Source: Clostridia bacterium (GTDB taxonomy: Bacteria; Bacillota; Clostridia; TANB77; CAG-508). Taken from it: 20,387 nucleotides of DNA. Positions 7,722-16,600 of this stretch are shown piece by piece. The stretch spans positions 1 to 20,387 of the forward strand of contig CAADUD010000124.1 of assembly GCA_900752095.1 (NCBI GenBank). The letters run 5' to 3'. The notes under the pieces are model-generated. The model was given only the letters and a program-made list of their open reading frames with translations, was not told where the DNA came from and made no database searches. Each line of letters starts with the position of its first letter. Positions within the stretch are counted from its first letter, which is position 1. Made by a program: the position numbers and the translations under genes.

Positions 7722-8186
7722 ATGTCTATAGAAACAGTGAAAAATTATTTTTCAAAATTAGGAATCGAATCTCGCATACAAGAATTTGATGAGTCTTCTG
7801 CTACAGTAGAACTTGCAGCACAAGCATTACATTGCAAACCAGAAAGAATTGCGAAAACTTTATCTTTTTTAGTAGAAGACCATCCCATTTTAATTGTAAC
7901 CGCAGGAGTTGTAAAAATTGATAATAGTAAATATAAAAAACAATTTGGGGTAAAAGCAAAAATGCTTGGTTTAGATCAAGTAGAAGAATTAATAGGACAT
8001 AAAGTAGGTGGAGTTTGTCCTTTTGCAGTAAAAGAAAATGTTACCATTTATTTAGATATCTCTTTGAAACGATTTGAAACTGTTTTTCCTGCATGTGGTA
8101 GCAGTAATAGTGCAATTGAATTAACTATTCCAGAATTGGAGCAATATGCAAAATGTTCTAATTGGATTGATGTTTGCAAAAAATAG
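7722..8186 (+). CDS. YbaK/EbsC-family aminoacyl-tRNA deacylase
   Basis: Freestanding relative of the prolyl-tRNA synthetase editing (INS) domain. Family members hydrolyse mischarged aminoacyl-tRNA, classically Cys-tRNA(Pro). The protein has 154 residues, the usual single-domain length. Visible marks: KTLSF with conserved lysine 45, the GGVCPFA loop at 96-102, and PACGSSNSAIEL at 123-134, which lines the substrate pocket. AAAGGA precedes the ATG by about 9 bases. The next gene, an MtaD-type deaminase, starts 35 bp downstream on the same strand, so the two may be cotranscribed. Which misacylated tRNA is the substrate cannot be told from the sequence; YbaK, ProXp-ala and related subfamilies share these motifs. 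Confidence 0.85.
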   Translation: MSIETVKNYFSKLGIESRIQEFDESSATVELAAQALHCKPERIAKTLSFLVEDHPILIVTAGVVKIDNSKYKKQFGVKAKMLGLDQVEELIGHKVGGVCPFAVKENVTIYLDISLKRFETVFPACGSSNSAIELTIPELEQYAKCSNWIDVCKK

Positions 8187-8221
8187 TATATTTAAGATAT
8201 TAAAAAAGAAAAGGAAAGAAA

Positions 8222-9540
8222 ATGATGTCTGATTATTTATTAAAAAATGGAAAAGTATTGTTATTTCAACAGAATGAAGATAAAATAGATATTGCAATAA
8301 AAGAGAAAGAAATTCTTATACAACAAGGAAAAATTGCAAAAATAGAAAATAAAATACAAGAAAATCAATATCCAAATGCAGAAATATTAGATGCAACTCA
8401 TTGTGTTATTATGCCTGGGCTTATTAATACACATGCACATATTCCAATGAGCCTTTTTAGAGAAAGTACAGAAGGCTGTAAATTATATGATTGGTTAGAA
8501 AATAAAATATGGCCACAAGAAGACAAATTAACAAATGAAGATGTTTATTATGCAAGTATGCTTTCCTTTATAGAAATGATTTCCACAGGAACTACTTGTA
8601 TTAATGACCAATATTTTTTGCAAGATGCAATTCGCAAAGCAGCAGAAGATATGGGAGTAAGAGCGGTTTTAACAAGAACTGTTATAGGAGAAAAAGAAGA
8701 AGCAGAAAAAAAAATAGCAGAATTTAAACGATTCTACGAAACAAGAGAGAAACAAAATGATTTAATTACATATACAGTTGCACCACATAGCCTATATACT
8801 TGCTCTCCAGAAGCATTACAATTAACAGCAAACCTAGCAAAAGAACTAAAATTGCCAATTCATGTACACTTTTTAGAAAGTATAGATGAAATAGAAGATA
8901 TTAAGCAAAAACACGGAGAAAGAGCAATCAAAGTACTAAAAAAATATTTTGATGGAATTCATACTATTTTGGCTCATGCAGTTCATTTAGATGATGAAGA
9001 TATTGCCATTTTAAAAACCATGGACTGCGGGATTGCGCATAATCCAGTTTCTAACTTGAGACTCGGCTGTACTATAGCAGATACTACAAAATATTTACAA
9101 AATAATCTTAATGTAGCACTTCGGAACAGATGGACAAGGTTCACGGAAGTAACTTAGATATGTTTGAAACTATGAAAATAGCATGTTTAATTCAAGGTGG
9201 CATTCATGAAAACGAAGAAAGGCTTACAGCCAAAGACGTGCTAAAAATGGCAACCATAAATGGTGCAAAATTATTAGGGCTAGATGACAAAATAGGAAGC
9301 ATAGAAGTAGGAAAAGAAGCAGACTTAATTTTAGTAAATATAGAAGAAAAATTGGATAATATTACCATGCTTCCAAACTTAAATACAATTTCTAATTTGG
9401 TATATAATGTAAGCAGTAAAAATGTAGAAACTACTATGGTAAAAGGAAAAATTTTGATGAAAAATAGAAAAATAGATGAAAAAATGGTAAAACAAGTGAT
9501 TCAAAAATGTGATGAAATTGTAAAAAGATTAAATCAATGA
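8222..9540 (+). pseudogene. mtaD: 5-methylthioadenosine/S-adenosylhomocysteine deaminase, frameshifted
   Basis: Amidohydrolase of the TRZ/ATZ type that deaminates 5'-methylthioadenosine and S-adenosylhomocysteine. Metal-site motifs: NTHAH (H71, H73), HVHFLES (H214, H216, E219) and AHAVHL (H252). The frame breaks just where the last metal ligand (GTDG) should be. As written, frame one ends at 9157 and a second frame runs to 9540. Dropping C9122 gives ...NVAL-GTDGQGS, and also dropping C9144 continues as GSNLDMFETMK, the normal family sequence. So two extra C bases, each before GGA and 22 bp apart, account for the whole break; the repaired protein has 438 residues, a normal length. Either it is a fresh pseudogene or there are local base-calling errors. 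AAGGA sits 6 bases before ATG 8222. No clear terminator follows. Confidence 0.85.
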
Positions 9541-9584
9541 AAAAATACAATAAAATGCAATAAAAAAATATACCATACCTATAT

Positions 9585-9611
9585 AATTCGTTTATAATCT
9601 TAAATTCGTTT
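9585..9611 (+). promoter_or_regulatory. Direct-repeat operator candidate upstream of the XRE gene
   Basis: AATTCGTTT occurs at 9585-9593 and again at 9603-9611, 18 bp apart, with a TATAAT (9593-9598) between them. The repeats therefore bracket a possible -10 box about 60 bp before the XRE start codon, a layout that fits autoregulation. No good -35 is seen upstream of that TATAAT. Confidence 0.4.
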
Positions 9612-9653
9612 GATATGATTGATAAAAAATAAAGAATGTATAGGTGATAGAAA

Positions 9654-9983
9654 ATGAAAAAACCAAAAGAAATTTTAATTGGGCATAAACTACAAAATCT
9701 TAGAAAAACACATGGGTATACACAAGAAAGTTTAGCAGAAGCAATTGACTGTTCTACTAGATATGTAAGTAGTATTGAACAGGACAAGTCTAAACCTTCT
9801 TATGAAGTACTTGTTCGTATTTGTAATTGTTTTCATATTACAACAGATGATATTTTTGGAGATTACTTAAAAGATAGAAAAGAAAAAACTCCTAATATTG
9901 CTTTATGTGCATTTGATCAATTAAATGAAAAAAATCAACAATTAATTCTTCATTTAATAGAATACTTTAATAAGGCAAAATAG
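9654..9983 (+). CDS. XRE-family transcriptional regulator
   Basis: DNA-binding regulator of 109 residues. A Cro/CI-type helix-turn-helix covers about 10-68: HKLQNLRKTHGYTQESLAEA, then CSTRYVSSIEQDKSKPS as turn and recognition helix, then LVRICNCFHITTDDIF. A short C-terminal helix (FDQLNEKNQQLILHLIEYF, about 87-105) resembles the dimerisation helix of SinR-like proteins. AGGTGA lies 7 bases before the ATG. It stands between the broken deaminase and a small acidic protein gene on the same strand; the two direct repeats just upstream are a plausible own binding site. Its regulon is unknown. Confidence 0.88.
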   Translation: MKKPKEILIGHKLQNLRKTHGYTQESLAEAIDCSTRYVSSIEQDKSKPSYEVLVRICNCFHITTDDIFGDYLKDRKEKTPNIALCAFDQLNEKNQQLILHLIEYFNKAK

Positions 9984-10103
9984 CGAAAATAAGAGGATAC
10001 AGAGCGAAATAAAAAACATAAAATCTTATAAGGCAAAATGAAAAGAACAATAAAGCATAAAAAAGAAAATATTGGGAACACTCTTTCATGAGGTGAAACT
10101 AAA

Positions 10104-10247
10104 ATGAATGAAGAGCAAAAACAAATTGAAGAAAAAATTCAAGAGCTGGAAGGTGCATTGAAAGAGGACTTACCAAAAGAAGAATTGGAACAATTAGTAG
10201 AAGAGTCAAACCAATTGTTAGAAGATTATTTGGAAAGTAAAAATTAA
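10104..10247 (+). CDS. Small acidic helical protein, 47 residues (possible Spo0E-like)
   Basis: The ORF begins MNEEQKQIEEKIQELEGALK and ends LLEDYLESKN; it is highly charged and predicted to be two helices with a break at LPKEE (about 23-27). GAGGTGA sits about 8 bases before the ATG, a good site, and the codon use fits the region. The pattern LEQLVEESNQLLEDYL resembles the SQxLDxLI helix of Spo0E-family phosphatases that dephosphorylate Spo0A, but the central aspartate position and serine-glutamine pair do not match exactly, so this is only a resemblance. It follows the XRE gene by 120 bp and could be cotranscribed with it. Confidence 0.55.
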   Translation: MNEEQKQIEEKIQELEGALKEDLPKEELEQLVEESNQLLEDYLESKN

Positions 10248-10385
10248 AAGAAAAATGGGTAAAGGTTGTATTTGCAATTTTTATCTATTTTTTATGAATT
10301 TATAATAGTTTTTTAAAAGTGTTTAAAAATCATAAATATAATAAAAATAGAGTAAAAAATGCCTAAAAAACTTGTACAATTTTAC
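10248..10385. other. Intergenic stretch without gene
   Basis: AT-rich sequence between the 47-residue ORF and the promoter at 10386. I see no ORF with a ribosome-binding site and no stem with a T tail. Confidence 0.5.
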
Positions 10386-10414
10386 TTGAAATGTAAAAGA
10401 GATATTGGTATAAT
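10386..10414 (+). promoter_or_regulatory. Promoter of the AG-repeat mini-gene
   Basis: TTGAAA (10386-10391), 17-bp spacer, TATAAT (10409-10414), with TGG directly before the -10 hexamer (extended -10). This is a near-consensus sigma-A promoter. The predicted start is about 35 bases before the ATG at 10458. Confidence 0.8.
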
Positions 10415-10457
10415 GGAAACAGAAAAGAGAGCAAAAAAACGAAGGAGAAAAATCAAA

Positions 10458-10508
10458 ATGCTTGAAACTGCTGAAATAGTAAGAGAGAGAGAGAGAGCTA
10501 GTATTTAA
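10458..10508 (+). CDS. AG-repeat mini-ORF, 16 residues as written; 37 residues with one more AG
   Basis: GAAGGAGA (10441-10448) precedes ATG 10458 by 9 bases. As written the ORF codes MLETAEIVRERERASI and stops at 10508. Codons 9-13 lie in a perfect (AG)8 tract (10482-10497). With nine AG units (or six) the frame would instead run on as ELVFKPTTKESL, then LVLFVVQKLYIEY-like residues, to a TAA at 10567-10569, just 7 bases before the terminator stem. With promoter, Shine-Dalgarno site and terminator all in place, this looks like a complete small gene that is out of frame here, possibly switched by slippage. The alternative is a leader peptide of an attenuator: the stem AACTAAA/TTTAGTT (10515-10533) follows the short ORF. 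The product is not recognised. Confidence 0.5.
   Translation: MLETAEIVRERERASI
10482..10497 (+). repeat. (AG)8 dinucleotide tract inside the mini-ORF
   Basis: Eight perfect AG units, the only dinucleotide repeat of this length that I noticed in the window. Because it lies inside a translated ORF, every gain or loss of a unit changes the reading frame. Confidence 0.9.
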
Positions 10509-10576
10509 ACCAACAACTAAAGAAAGTTTAGTTTTATTTGTTGTACAAAAATTATATATAGAATATTAAAACTTAA

Positions 10577-10619
10577 AAGATGGATTATGCAAGAAAATGC
10601 ATAATTCATCTTCTTTTTT
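10577..10619 (+). terminator. Strong rho-independent terminator of the mini-gene
   Basis: AAGATGGATTATGCA (10577-10591) pairs with TGCATAATTCATCTT (10598-10612) with one G-T type mismatch, a 6-base loop AGAAAA, and then CTTTTTTC. The next promoter begins two bases later, so the mini-gene and the following surface gene are separate transcription units. Confidence 0.88.
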
Positions 10620-10620
10620 C

Positions 10621-10649
10621 TTTACATAGAAATAAAGAAATAGTATAAT
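10621..10649 (+). promoter_or_regulatory. Promoter of the FN3/Big_2 surface protein gene
   Basis: TTTACA (10621-10626), 17-bp spacer, TATAAT (10644-10649). The gene's start codon is at 10746, so the leader is about 90 bases. Confidence 0.75.
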
Positions 10650-11438
10650 GAAATTAAAATGAATAAAAATTTATCAATTAACGAATCAAAAGAATAAAAA
10701 ATGGAAAAAGTGGTAAAAATAACTAAAACTTAGGAGGAACAAGAGATGAAAAAAGTACAAGAAAATGCAATTACATTAATTGCACTAGTAGTAACCATAG
10801 TAGTCTTATTAATCTTAGCAGGAGTAACCATCAATCTGCTATTTAGTAATGATGGAATATTTAATATAGCAAACCAGTCTAAAATAGAATATGAAATAGG
10901 AGCATTAAAAGATAGGATAAACAATGTAATAGCAGACTGGAGTATAGAAAGGGCAGTAGATTCAAGCATAACTGTAGATATCCTATGGGATAAAATGGTA
11001 GAAGCAGATATTATAGATAATCCAGAAGAAGATGTAGCAGGACCGGAAAAAGAAGAAGAAAATGATATTTATCAAGTGACAACCAATGAAGGGTATATTG
11101 TAGAAGTAATCATAAGTCCAGATGGAAGTGTAGTAATAGGAGATGAGGTAAAAGGAGATAGTTTGCCACCCAAAATAGTAAATGTAGAAACAAGCTCTGG
11201 AACTAATAACATACAAGTAACAGTAACCATGAGTAGATGGGAAAATGGAACCATAAGCTATTATTATAAAAAAGATGGAGAAGAGGATACAAGCTATAAA
11301 CTATTTAAAGAAAATACAACAGAGTTAACAGCAAATATAGAAGGACTAGAACAAAATGTAATCTATAATATTAAAATAATAGCAGAAAATGAAAATGGAA
11401 GCACAGAAAAAGTAGTAAAGGAAACAACAGGAAGACTA

Positions 11439-11678
11439 AAAGAAGGAACCATAAGCCAAAAAGGAGAAACCGTATGGAGTAATGGAACAGCAAGTATCGA
11501 ATTAGAAACAAGTGAAACAGGAGTAACGATACAATACCAAATAGATGGAATAGAAGGTGAATGGCAAGACTATAAAGGAGCAATAACAGGCTTAAACCAT
11601 GGACAAACTGTATTTGCAGTAATAAGTGATGGATCCAATATTAGTGGACATACAGCTATTAATATCTTGGATGAAAAG
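11439..11678 (+). repeat. Duplicated surface module, copy 1
   Basis: Residues 232-311 of the surface protein start LKEG, continue NGTASIEL, IQYQIDGIEGEW, ITGLNHG and end ILDEKEP. The same order recurs at 11985-12245, so the two are diverged copies of one module of about 80-87 residues, each following an FN3-like domain. Confidence 0.75.
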
Positions 11679-11984
11679 GAACCAACTGTAACAGTAACCA
11701 AAGGAGCAGTAACAACCAATAGAATACAAGTACAAGTAAAAGCAAGTGACGCAGAATGGGGTATGCCAGAAACAGTAACATATAATTATTATATTAAACA
11801 AACAGGAGGTAGCTATAAAGCAGCCCCAGACCATACAGGACCAGAAACAAACTATACATTTACAGGTTTAACTCAAAACACAAGTTATGATGTAAAAGTA
11901 ACAACAAGAGATAAAGCAGGCAATCTGGGAGAAGGACAAGTAACGAATATTACAACAGACACAGTAGGAGGAGCAGGAGAAGAC

Positions 11985-12245
11985 TTAAAAGAAGGAAATA
12001 TAGTAGCAAGTGACCAAACATGGAAAGACGGAACAGCAAGTATCACCTTAAGTAAAGGAACAGGAGTAGCAAGCACTTTAACAATTCAATATCAAGTAGG
12101 AGGCATAGAAGGTAACTGGACAACAGCACAAGAAGGAGCAAATTCAGTAACTGTGGCAGGATTAAAACATAACAGTATTGTGTATGCAAGATTAACAGAT
12201 GGAGTAAACACAGGAAGCTATGCAAGTGCAACCATATTAGATAAA
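11985..12245 (+). repeat. Duplicated surface module, copy 2
   Basis: Residues 414-500 start LKEG, continue DGTASITL, IQYQVGGIEGNW, VAGLKHN and end ILDKIAP. This is a second, diverged copy of the module at 11439-11678, consistent with growth of the protein by internal duplication. Confidence 0.75.
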
Positions 12246-12856
12246 ATAGCTCCACAAAGTGCAAATATGCAATTAAGTGGACAAAGTATTACGACAATAG
12301 GTAGTATCACAGCAACGGTAACCCATACAGATAAGGAAAGTGGAGTAGATATTGGAAATTGTAAATGGGTATATAACACAAATCAAAATAAAATAGGAAC
12401 AGAAACAAGTAGTTATCCAAATACCTTTAGCAGTAATGGACAAACCATAACACTAAGTGCAAGTAACCCAGGAATCTATTATTTACATGTATTAACACAA
12501 GATGTAGCAGGAAATAAAACAGAAACTATATCACAGGGAATAACAGTAACACAATTAGTAACAAATCTTACAGTAAGTCCAACAAGTGTAACATTAGAAG
12601 AAGGGAAAACACAGCAATTAACAGCAAGCATAGCACCAGATAATGCAAGTAATAAAACGGTAAGTTGGAGTAGTAATAATACAAATATAGCTACAGTAAG
12701 TAGTACAGGTTTAGTAACAGCAAAACAGCGGGAACGGTAACTATAACTGTAAAAACAAATGATGGAAGTGGAGTAAGTGGAACATGCAATGTAACAGTAA
12801 ATCCTACGCTTCCAACTATAGAGGAGGTATTAAAAAAAGGAAAATATGTTACCTAT

Positions 12857-13504
12857 GTGGATGGAAAGGGAACAACAAGAAATTGTGTAGTATTATATGA
12901 TAATAGTTCAAGTTGTGGAATAGAAATTATAACAATGGAATCAGTAGAAGATGTAGAGTTGGGAAATGGAACAGGACGTAGACAAGATAATAATGACACT
13001 TATTTTAATACAGCCTTGAATTCATATAATAATATGATAAATATATTAAATGATGCAACATCAGATTATCTTAATACAACATATGCAGACAAAGTAAGAT
13101 GCGTAGGAAGTAATCCGAATAATCCAAGTTATGATACAGCAGAAATGTTAATAACCGATTATAACTATATGTCAAGGTATGACGGAAAATTTAAAAATGA
13201 AGATGAAAATTATTCAGCAGATTGGCTTCAAATGAATGCACTAGATATACACGATATAGATTATGATTATTGGTTAGCATCACGTACTTTATATTCAGAC
13301 TCAGAAGATAGTTCTTTTGGTGGAAGGTTTGTATATGCTGATGGTTCTAGAAGTAATGAAAATATATGTTATATAAATAGTTTTGGTGATGAGTATTCAT
13401 TTGGACCTACATTTGGTCTTCGCCCAGTATTTCATTTAAAATCAGGACTCAAAGTAACAGGTGGAAATGGAAGTTCTAATAACCCGTATACATTAGGAAT
13501 CTAA
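12857..13504 (+). CDS. C-terminal fragment of the surface protein, YWLASR/GLRPVF domain
   Basis: This is the downstream half of the frameshifted surface gene, open in its own frame from the A-tract at 12722 and with a first ATG at 12857 (215 residues to the end). That ATG has no good ribosome-binding site, so it is probably not an independent gene. Marks: a Cys-containing N-terminal strand (VVLYDNSSSCGIEII), YWLASR at residues 138-143, GRFVYADGS at 156-164, GLRPVFHLKSGLKVTGG at 187-203, and the end NPYTLGI. YWLASR plus GLRPV is typical of a domain (DUF6273-like) seen at the ends of Firmicutes surface proteins, related in pattern to the formylglycine-generating/C-type-lectin fold. A ligand-binding tip is the likely role. 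Confidence 0.65.
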   Translation: MDGKGTTRNCVVLYDNSSSCGIEIITMESVEDVELGNGTGRRQDNNDTYFNTALNSYNNMINILNDATSDYLNTTYADKVRCVGSNPNNPSYDTAEMLITDYNYMSRYDGKFKNEDENYSADWLQMNALDIHDIDYDYWLASRTLYSDSEDSSFGGRFVYADGSRSNENICYINSFGDEYSFGPTFGLRPVFHLKSGLKVTGGNGSSNNPYTLGI

Positions 13505-13528
13505 CAAAATAAATATCCTTGCAATCCA

Positions 13529-13557
13529 TTGACTTTTCACTAAATTAACTATATACT
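13529..13557 (+). promoter_or_regulatory. Promoter of smc
   Basis: TTGACT (13529-13534), 17-bp spacer, TATACT (13552-13557). It follows the surface gene stop (13504) by 25 bases. An imperfect dyad ATTGAAA...TTTCAAT (13581-13619) lies between it and the smc start and could form a leader stem. Confidence 0.75.
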
Positions 13558-13659
13558 TTACTAGTAGAAGAATGTCAAATATTGAAAGAAATATTATAAT
13601 TATCGATATATTTTTCAATAAAAGACAAAATACTAAGTGAAACATAAAAGGTGAAAAAC

Positions 13660-16600
13660 ATGTACTTAAAAAGAATGGAATTGCAAGGATTCAAATCATT
13701 TGCAGATAAAACAATATTAGAATTTAAACCAGGAATTACTTCTGTAATTGGTCCAAATGGTTCTGGAAAAAGTAATATTGCAGATGCGATTCGTTGGGTA
13801 CTAGGAGAACAAAGTATGAAGTCCTTAAGAGGTGCTAAATCAGAGGACATTATTTTTGCTGGAACCCAAGCTAGAAAATCATTAGGCTTTGCAGAAGTAT
13901 CTATTGTCATAGATAATACAGATGGCAAGCTTCCGATTGAATATGCAGAAGTAACTGTTACCAGAAAATTATACCGTAGTGGAGAAACAGGGTATTTTAT
14001 TAATAAAACCCCATGTCGCCTAAAAGATATTTTAGAGCTATTTATGGATACCGGAATTGGTAAAGATGGCTACAGTATTATAGGGCAAGGAAAAATAGAT
14101 GAAATTTTAAGTAATAAATCAGAGGATAGAAGACATATTTTTGAAGAAGCTGCAGGGATTGTAAAATATAGAACCAGAAAACAAGAATCAGAAAAGAAAT
14201 TAGAACAAACCAAATTAAACTTGCTTCGTATTAATGATATTTTAACAGAAATAGAAGCAAATATTGAACCATTAAAATTACAAGCAGATAAAGCAAGAAA
14301 ATTTTTAGATTTAAGAGAAGAGCTGAAATCTATTGAAGTTGGCTTATTTGTACATCATATTCAAACCTATAAAGAGAAGCTAGAACAGCTTTTGCAAGAT
14401 GAAGAAATTATAGTATCTCAAAAAGAACAAGAAGATAACAAAATGGAAAGTTTGCAAACTACAAAGGAAAGCTTAAGAAAAGTAATAGATGATATTACAA
14501 GCCAAATTGAAGAAATGCAAAATTTAGGATTTGAAAGTACAAACAAAATTGAAAAAATCAATTCTGAAATTGGAATTACAAAAGAGCGTATTCAAAATAA
14601 TAACAATAATCAAACAAGAATAAAGCAGGAAATAGAAGAAACAAAACAAAGAATAGGAGATTTAAAAGAAGAACAAAAACAAAAAATAGAAAAGAAAACA
14701 AATTTAACTTCAAACAAAGAAAAATTTCAAACAGAGCTTTCGCAAAAAGAAGAAGAGCTTGCAAACTTAAGTAGAAAATTATCAGATAAAGAATTGGAAA
14801 TAGAAGGCAAAAAACAAATAGTAGAACAAAATATAGACCAAAAATATGAGCTTGCAAACCAAATAAGTACTCAAGATGCTAATTTCGAAAACTTGGAAAA
14901 ACGTCAAAAACAATTAAAAAATGAAATAGACCAAGTGATTTCTGAATTAGATTTAACAAGAGGAAACAAACAAGAAATGGCAAAAGGATTTTATGAGATA
15001 GAATCTAAGAAAAATATGGCTGATAGTAATTTGCAAAAGAGCTTAAAAACAAAAGAAGAAAGTATGCAAAAATTAAAACAATATGAGCAAGAAATCAGCA
15101 AACTAGAATATAACCAAAGAATGAAACAAGCAAGATATCAATTTTTAGTAGAAACAGAGAAAGAAAAAGAAGGATATAATAAAACAGTAAAATCTTTATT
15201 ACTTGCATGCGAAAAAAATAACCAATTAAAACAAGGGGTACATGGAGTTTTAGCAAATTTAATTTCTGTAGAGAAAGAATATGAAACAGCAATAGAAATG
15301 TGCTTAGGGCAAGCTTTGCAAAATATTGTTACAGAAACAGAGCAAGATGCTAAAAAATTAATAGAATATTTAAGAAAAAATCAGCTAGGCAGAGCATCAT
15401 TTTTACCTACTTCTTCTATTCAAGGAAAGAAACTAGAAAAATTAAGTAAACTAGAAGGAGTTATTGGAATTGCATCAGACCTAGTAAAATGTAATAAAAA
15501 ATATGAACCAATTGTATTAAATTTATTAGGTAGAACAGTAGTGGTAAAAGATATGGATACAGCAATTAGCTTAGCCAAAAAAGATCATTATTCTTTCCGT
15601 ATTGTTACCTTACAAGGAGATATTATTAGCAGTTCTGGTTCTATTTCTGGTGGTAGTGTTGCAACCAAAACAGTAAATATATTAGGAAGAAGTAGAGAAA
15701 TAGAAGACTTAGAAAAAGAATTAAAAAACATAGAAAAACAAGTAGCACAAAAAGCAAAAGAAAAAGAAGATTATGCATCTTCTATTGGAGATAGGATAGA
15801 AGAAACAGCGAAACTAGAAAAAGAATTACAAGAAATTAATATTATCTATGCAACAGAAAACCAAAAAATGGTTGCTATTACAGAAAATATTACTCGTTTG
15901 GAAAATAGACTTGCCAAATTAAAAGAAGAAATAAAAGAGATTGATAAACAAAAAGAAGAAAATAGAAAAGAAAAAGAACAAAAAAAAGAAGAAACACAAG
16001 TTCTAACAAAACAAATAGAAGAATTAAACAAAATAATAGAAGAATTTGCTATTCATAATAAAGATAATCAAAAATATATTGATGACTTAAATTTTGATAT
16101 AACAAATTTAAGAATATCTGTTAGTTCTTTTGATGAAAGCGAAAGTTCTATAGATGAAATGGTAGAAAGAATTAACCAAGACATTCAAAATCAAGAAAAA
16201 AGCAAAGAAAATAAAGAGCAAACAATTAAACAAATAAAAGAAGAAAATATTTCTTTAGAAAAACTAGTAGAAAATTATTTAACAGATATTGAAAAAATTA
16301 AACTAGAAGTAGTAAATAGTTCTAGCAAGGTAGAAGCGCTAAAACAAGAAAGAACCAACAAAAATGAAACTTTGGTAAAAACAGAACAAGAAATAGATAA
16401 TAAATTTACTTTGTTAGAAGACTTAAGGGAACAAATTGTAAAACTAGATGTAAAAAAGGCAAAATTAGAACAAGATATTCAAGAAATAACAGAAAAACTT
16501 TGGGAAGAATATGAACTGACACCAAACAATGTAGAAGAATATCAAAAACCAGAAAATGTTGCAAATGCCCAAAAACAGGTAAATCGTTTAAGAAATGAAA

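Larger units (their letters stand above)
10746..13504 (+). pseudogene. Large surface protein with pilin-like leader, FN3/Ig-like and Big_2 domains, frameshifted
   Basis: Predicted exported protein, about 919 residues once repaired. AGGAGG lies 8 bases before the ATG. N-terminus MKKVQENAITLIALVVTI followed by LLILAG (hydrophobic about 9-32) resembles a type IV prepilin leader but lacks the usual glutamate at mature position 5. Then: linker with a helix (about 45-66), an FN3-like domain (about 140-230), module A (232-311), a second FN3-like domain (about 312-405, ending in DKAGNLG), module A again (414-500), an Ig-like domain with DVAGNKT (about 501-600), and a Big_2 domain from about 605 (LTVSPTSVTLEEGKTQQL). 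Frame one stops at 12740. At 12722-12725 the run of A is four; with five, translation continues as AK-TAGTVTITV, the normal end of Big_2, and on to 13504. So a single missing A breaks the gene. It may bind glycans or host proteins; no ligand can be inferred. Confidence 0.82.

Noticed and set aside
10509..10620. Classic ribosome-mediated attenuator for the downstream surface gene
   Set aside because: A separate TTTACA-17-TATAAT promoter starts right after the terminator, so read-through control of the surface gene is unnecessary; kept only as an alternative.
11371..12264. Several long minus-strand open frames inside the surface protein gene
   Set aside because: They are hydrophobic low-complexity shadows of a Thr/Ser/Val-rich coding strand, without ribosome-binding sites.
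13651..13659. GTG 13651 as smc start and GTG 19152 as cHTH start
   Set aside because: Both GTG codons lie inside the Shine-Dalgarno sequences of the better spaced starts at 13660 (ATG) and 19161 (TTG).
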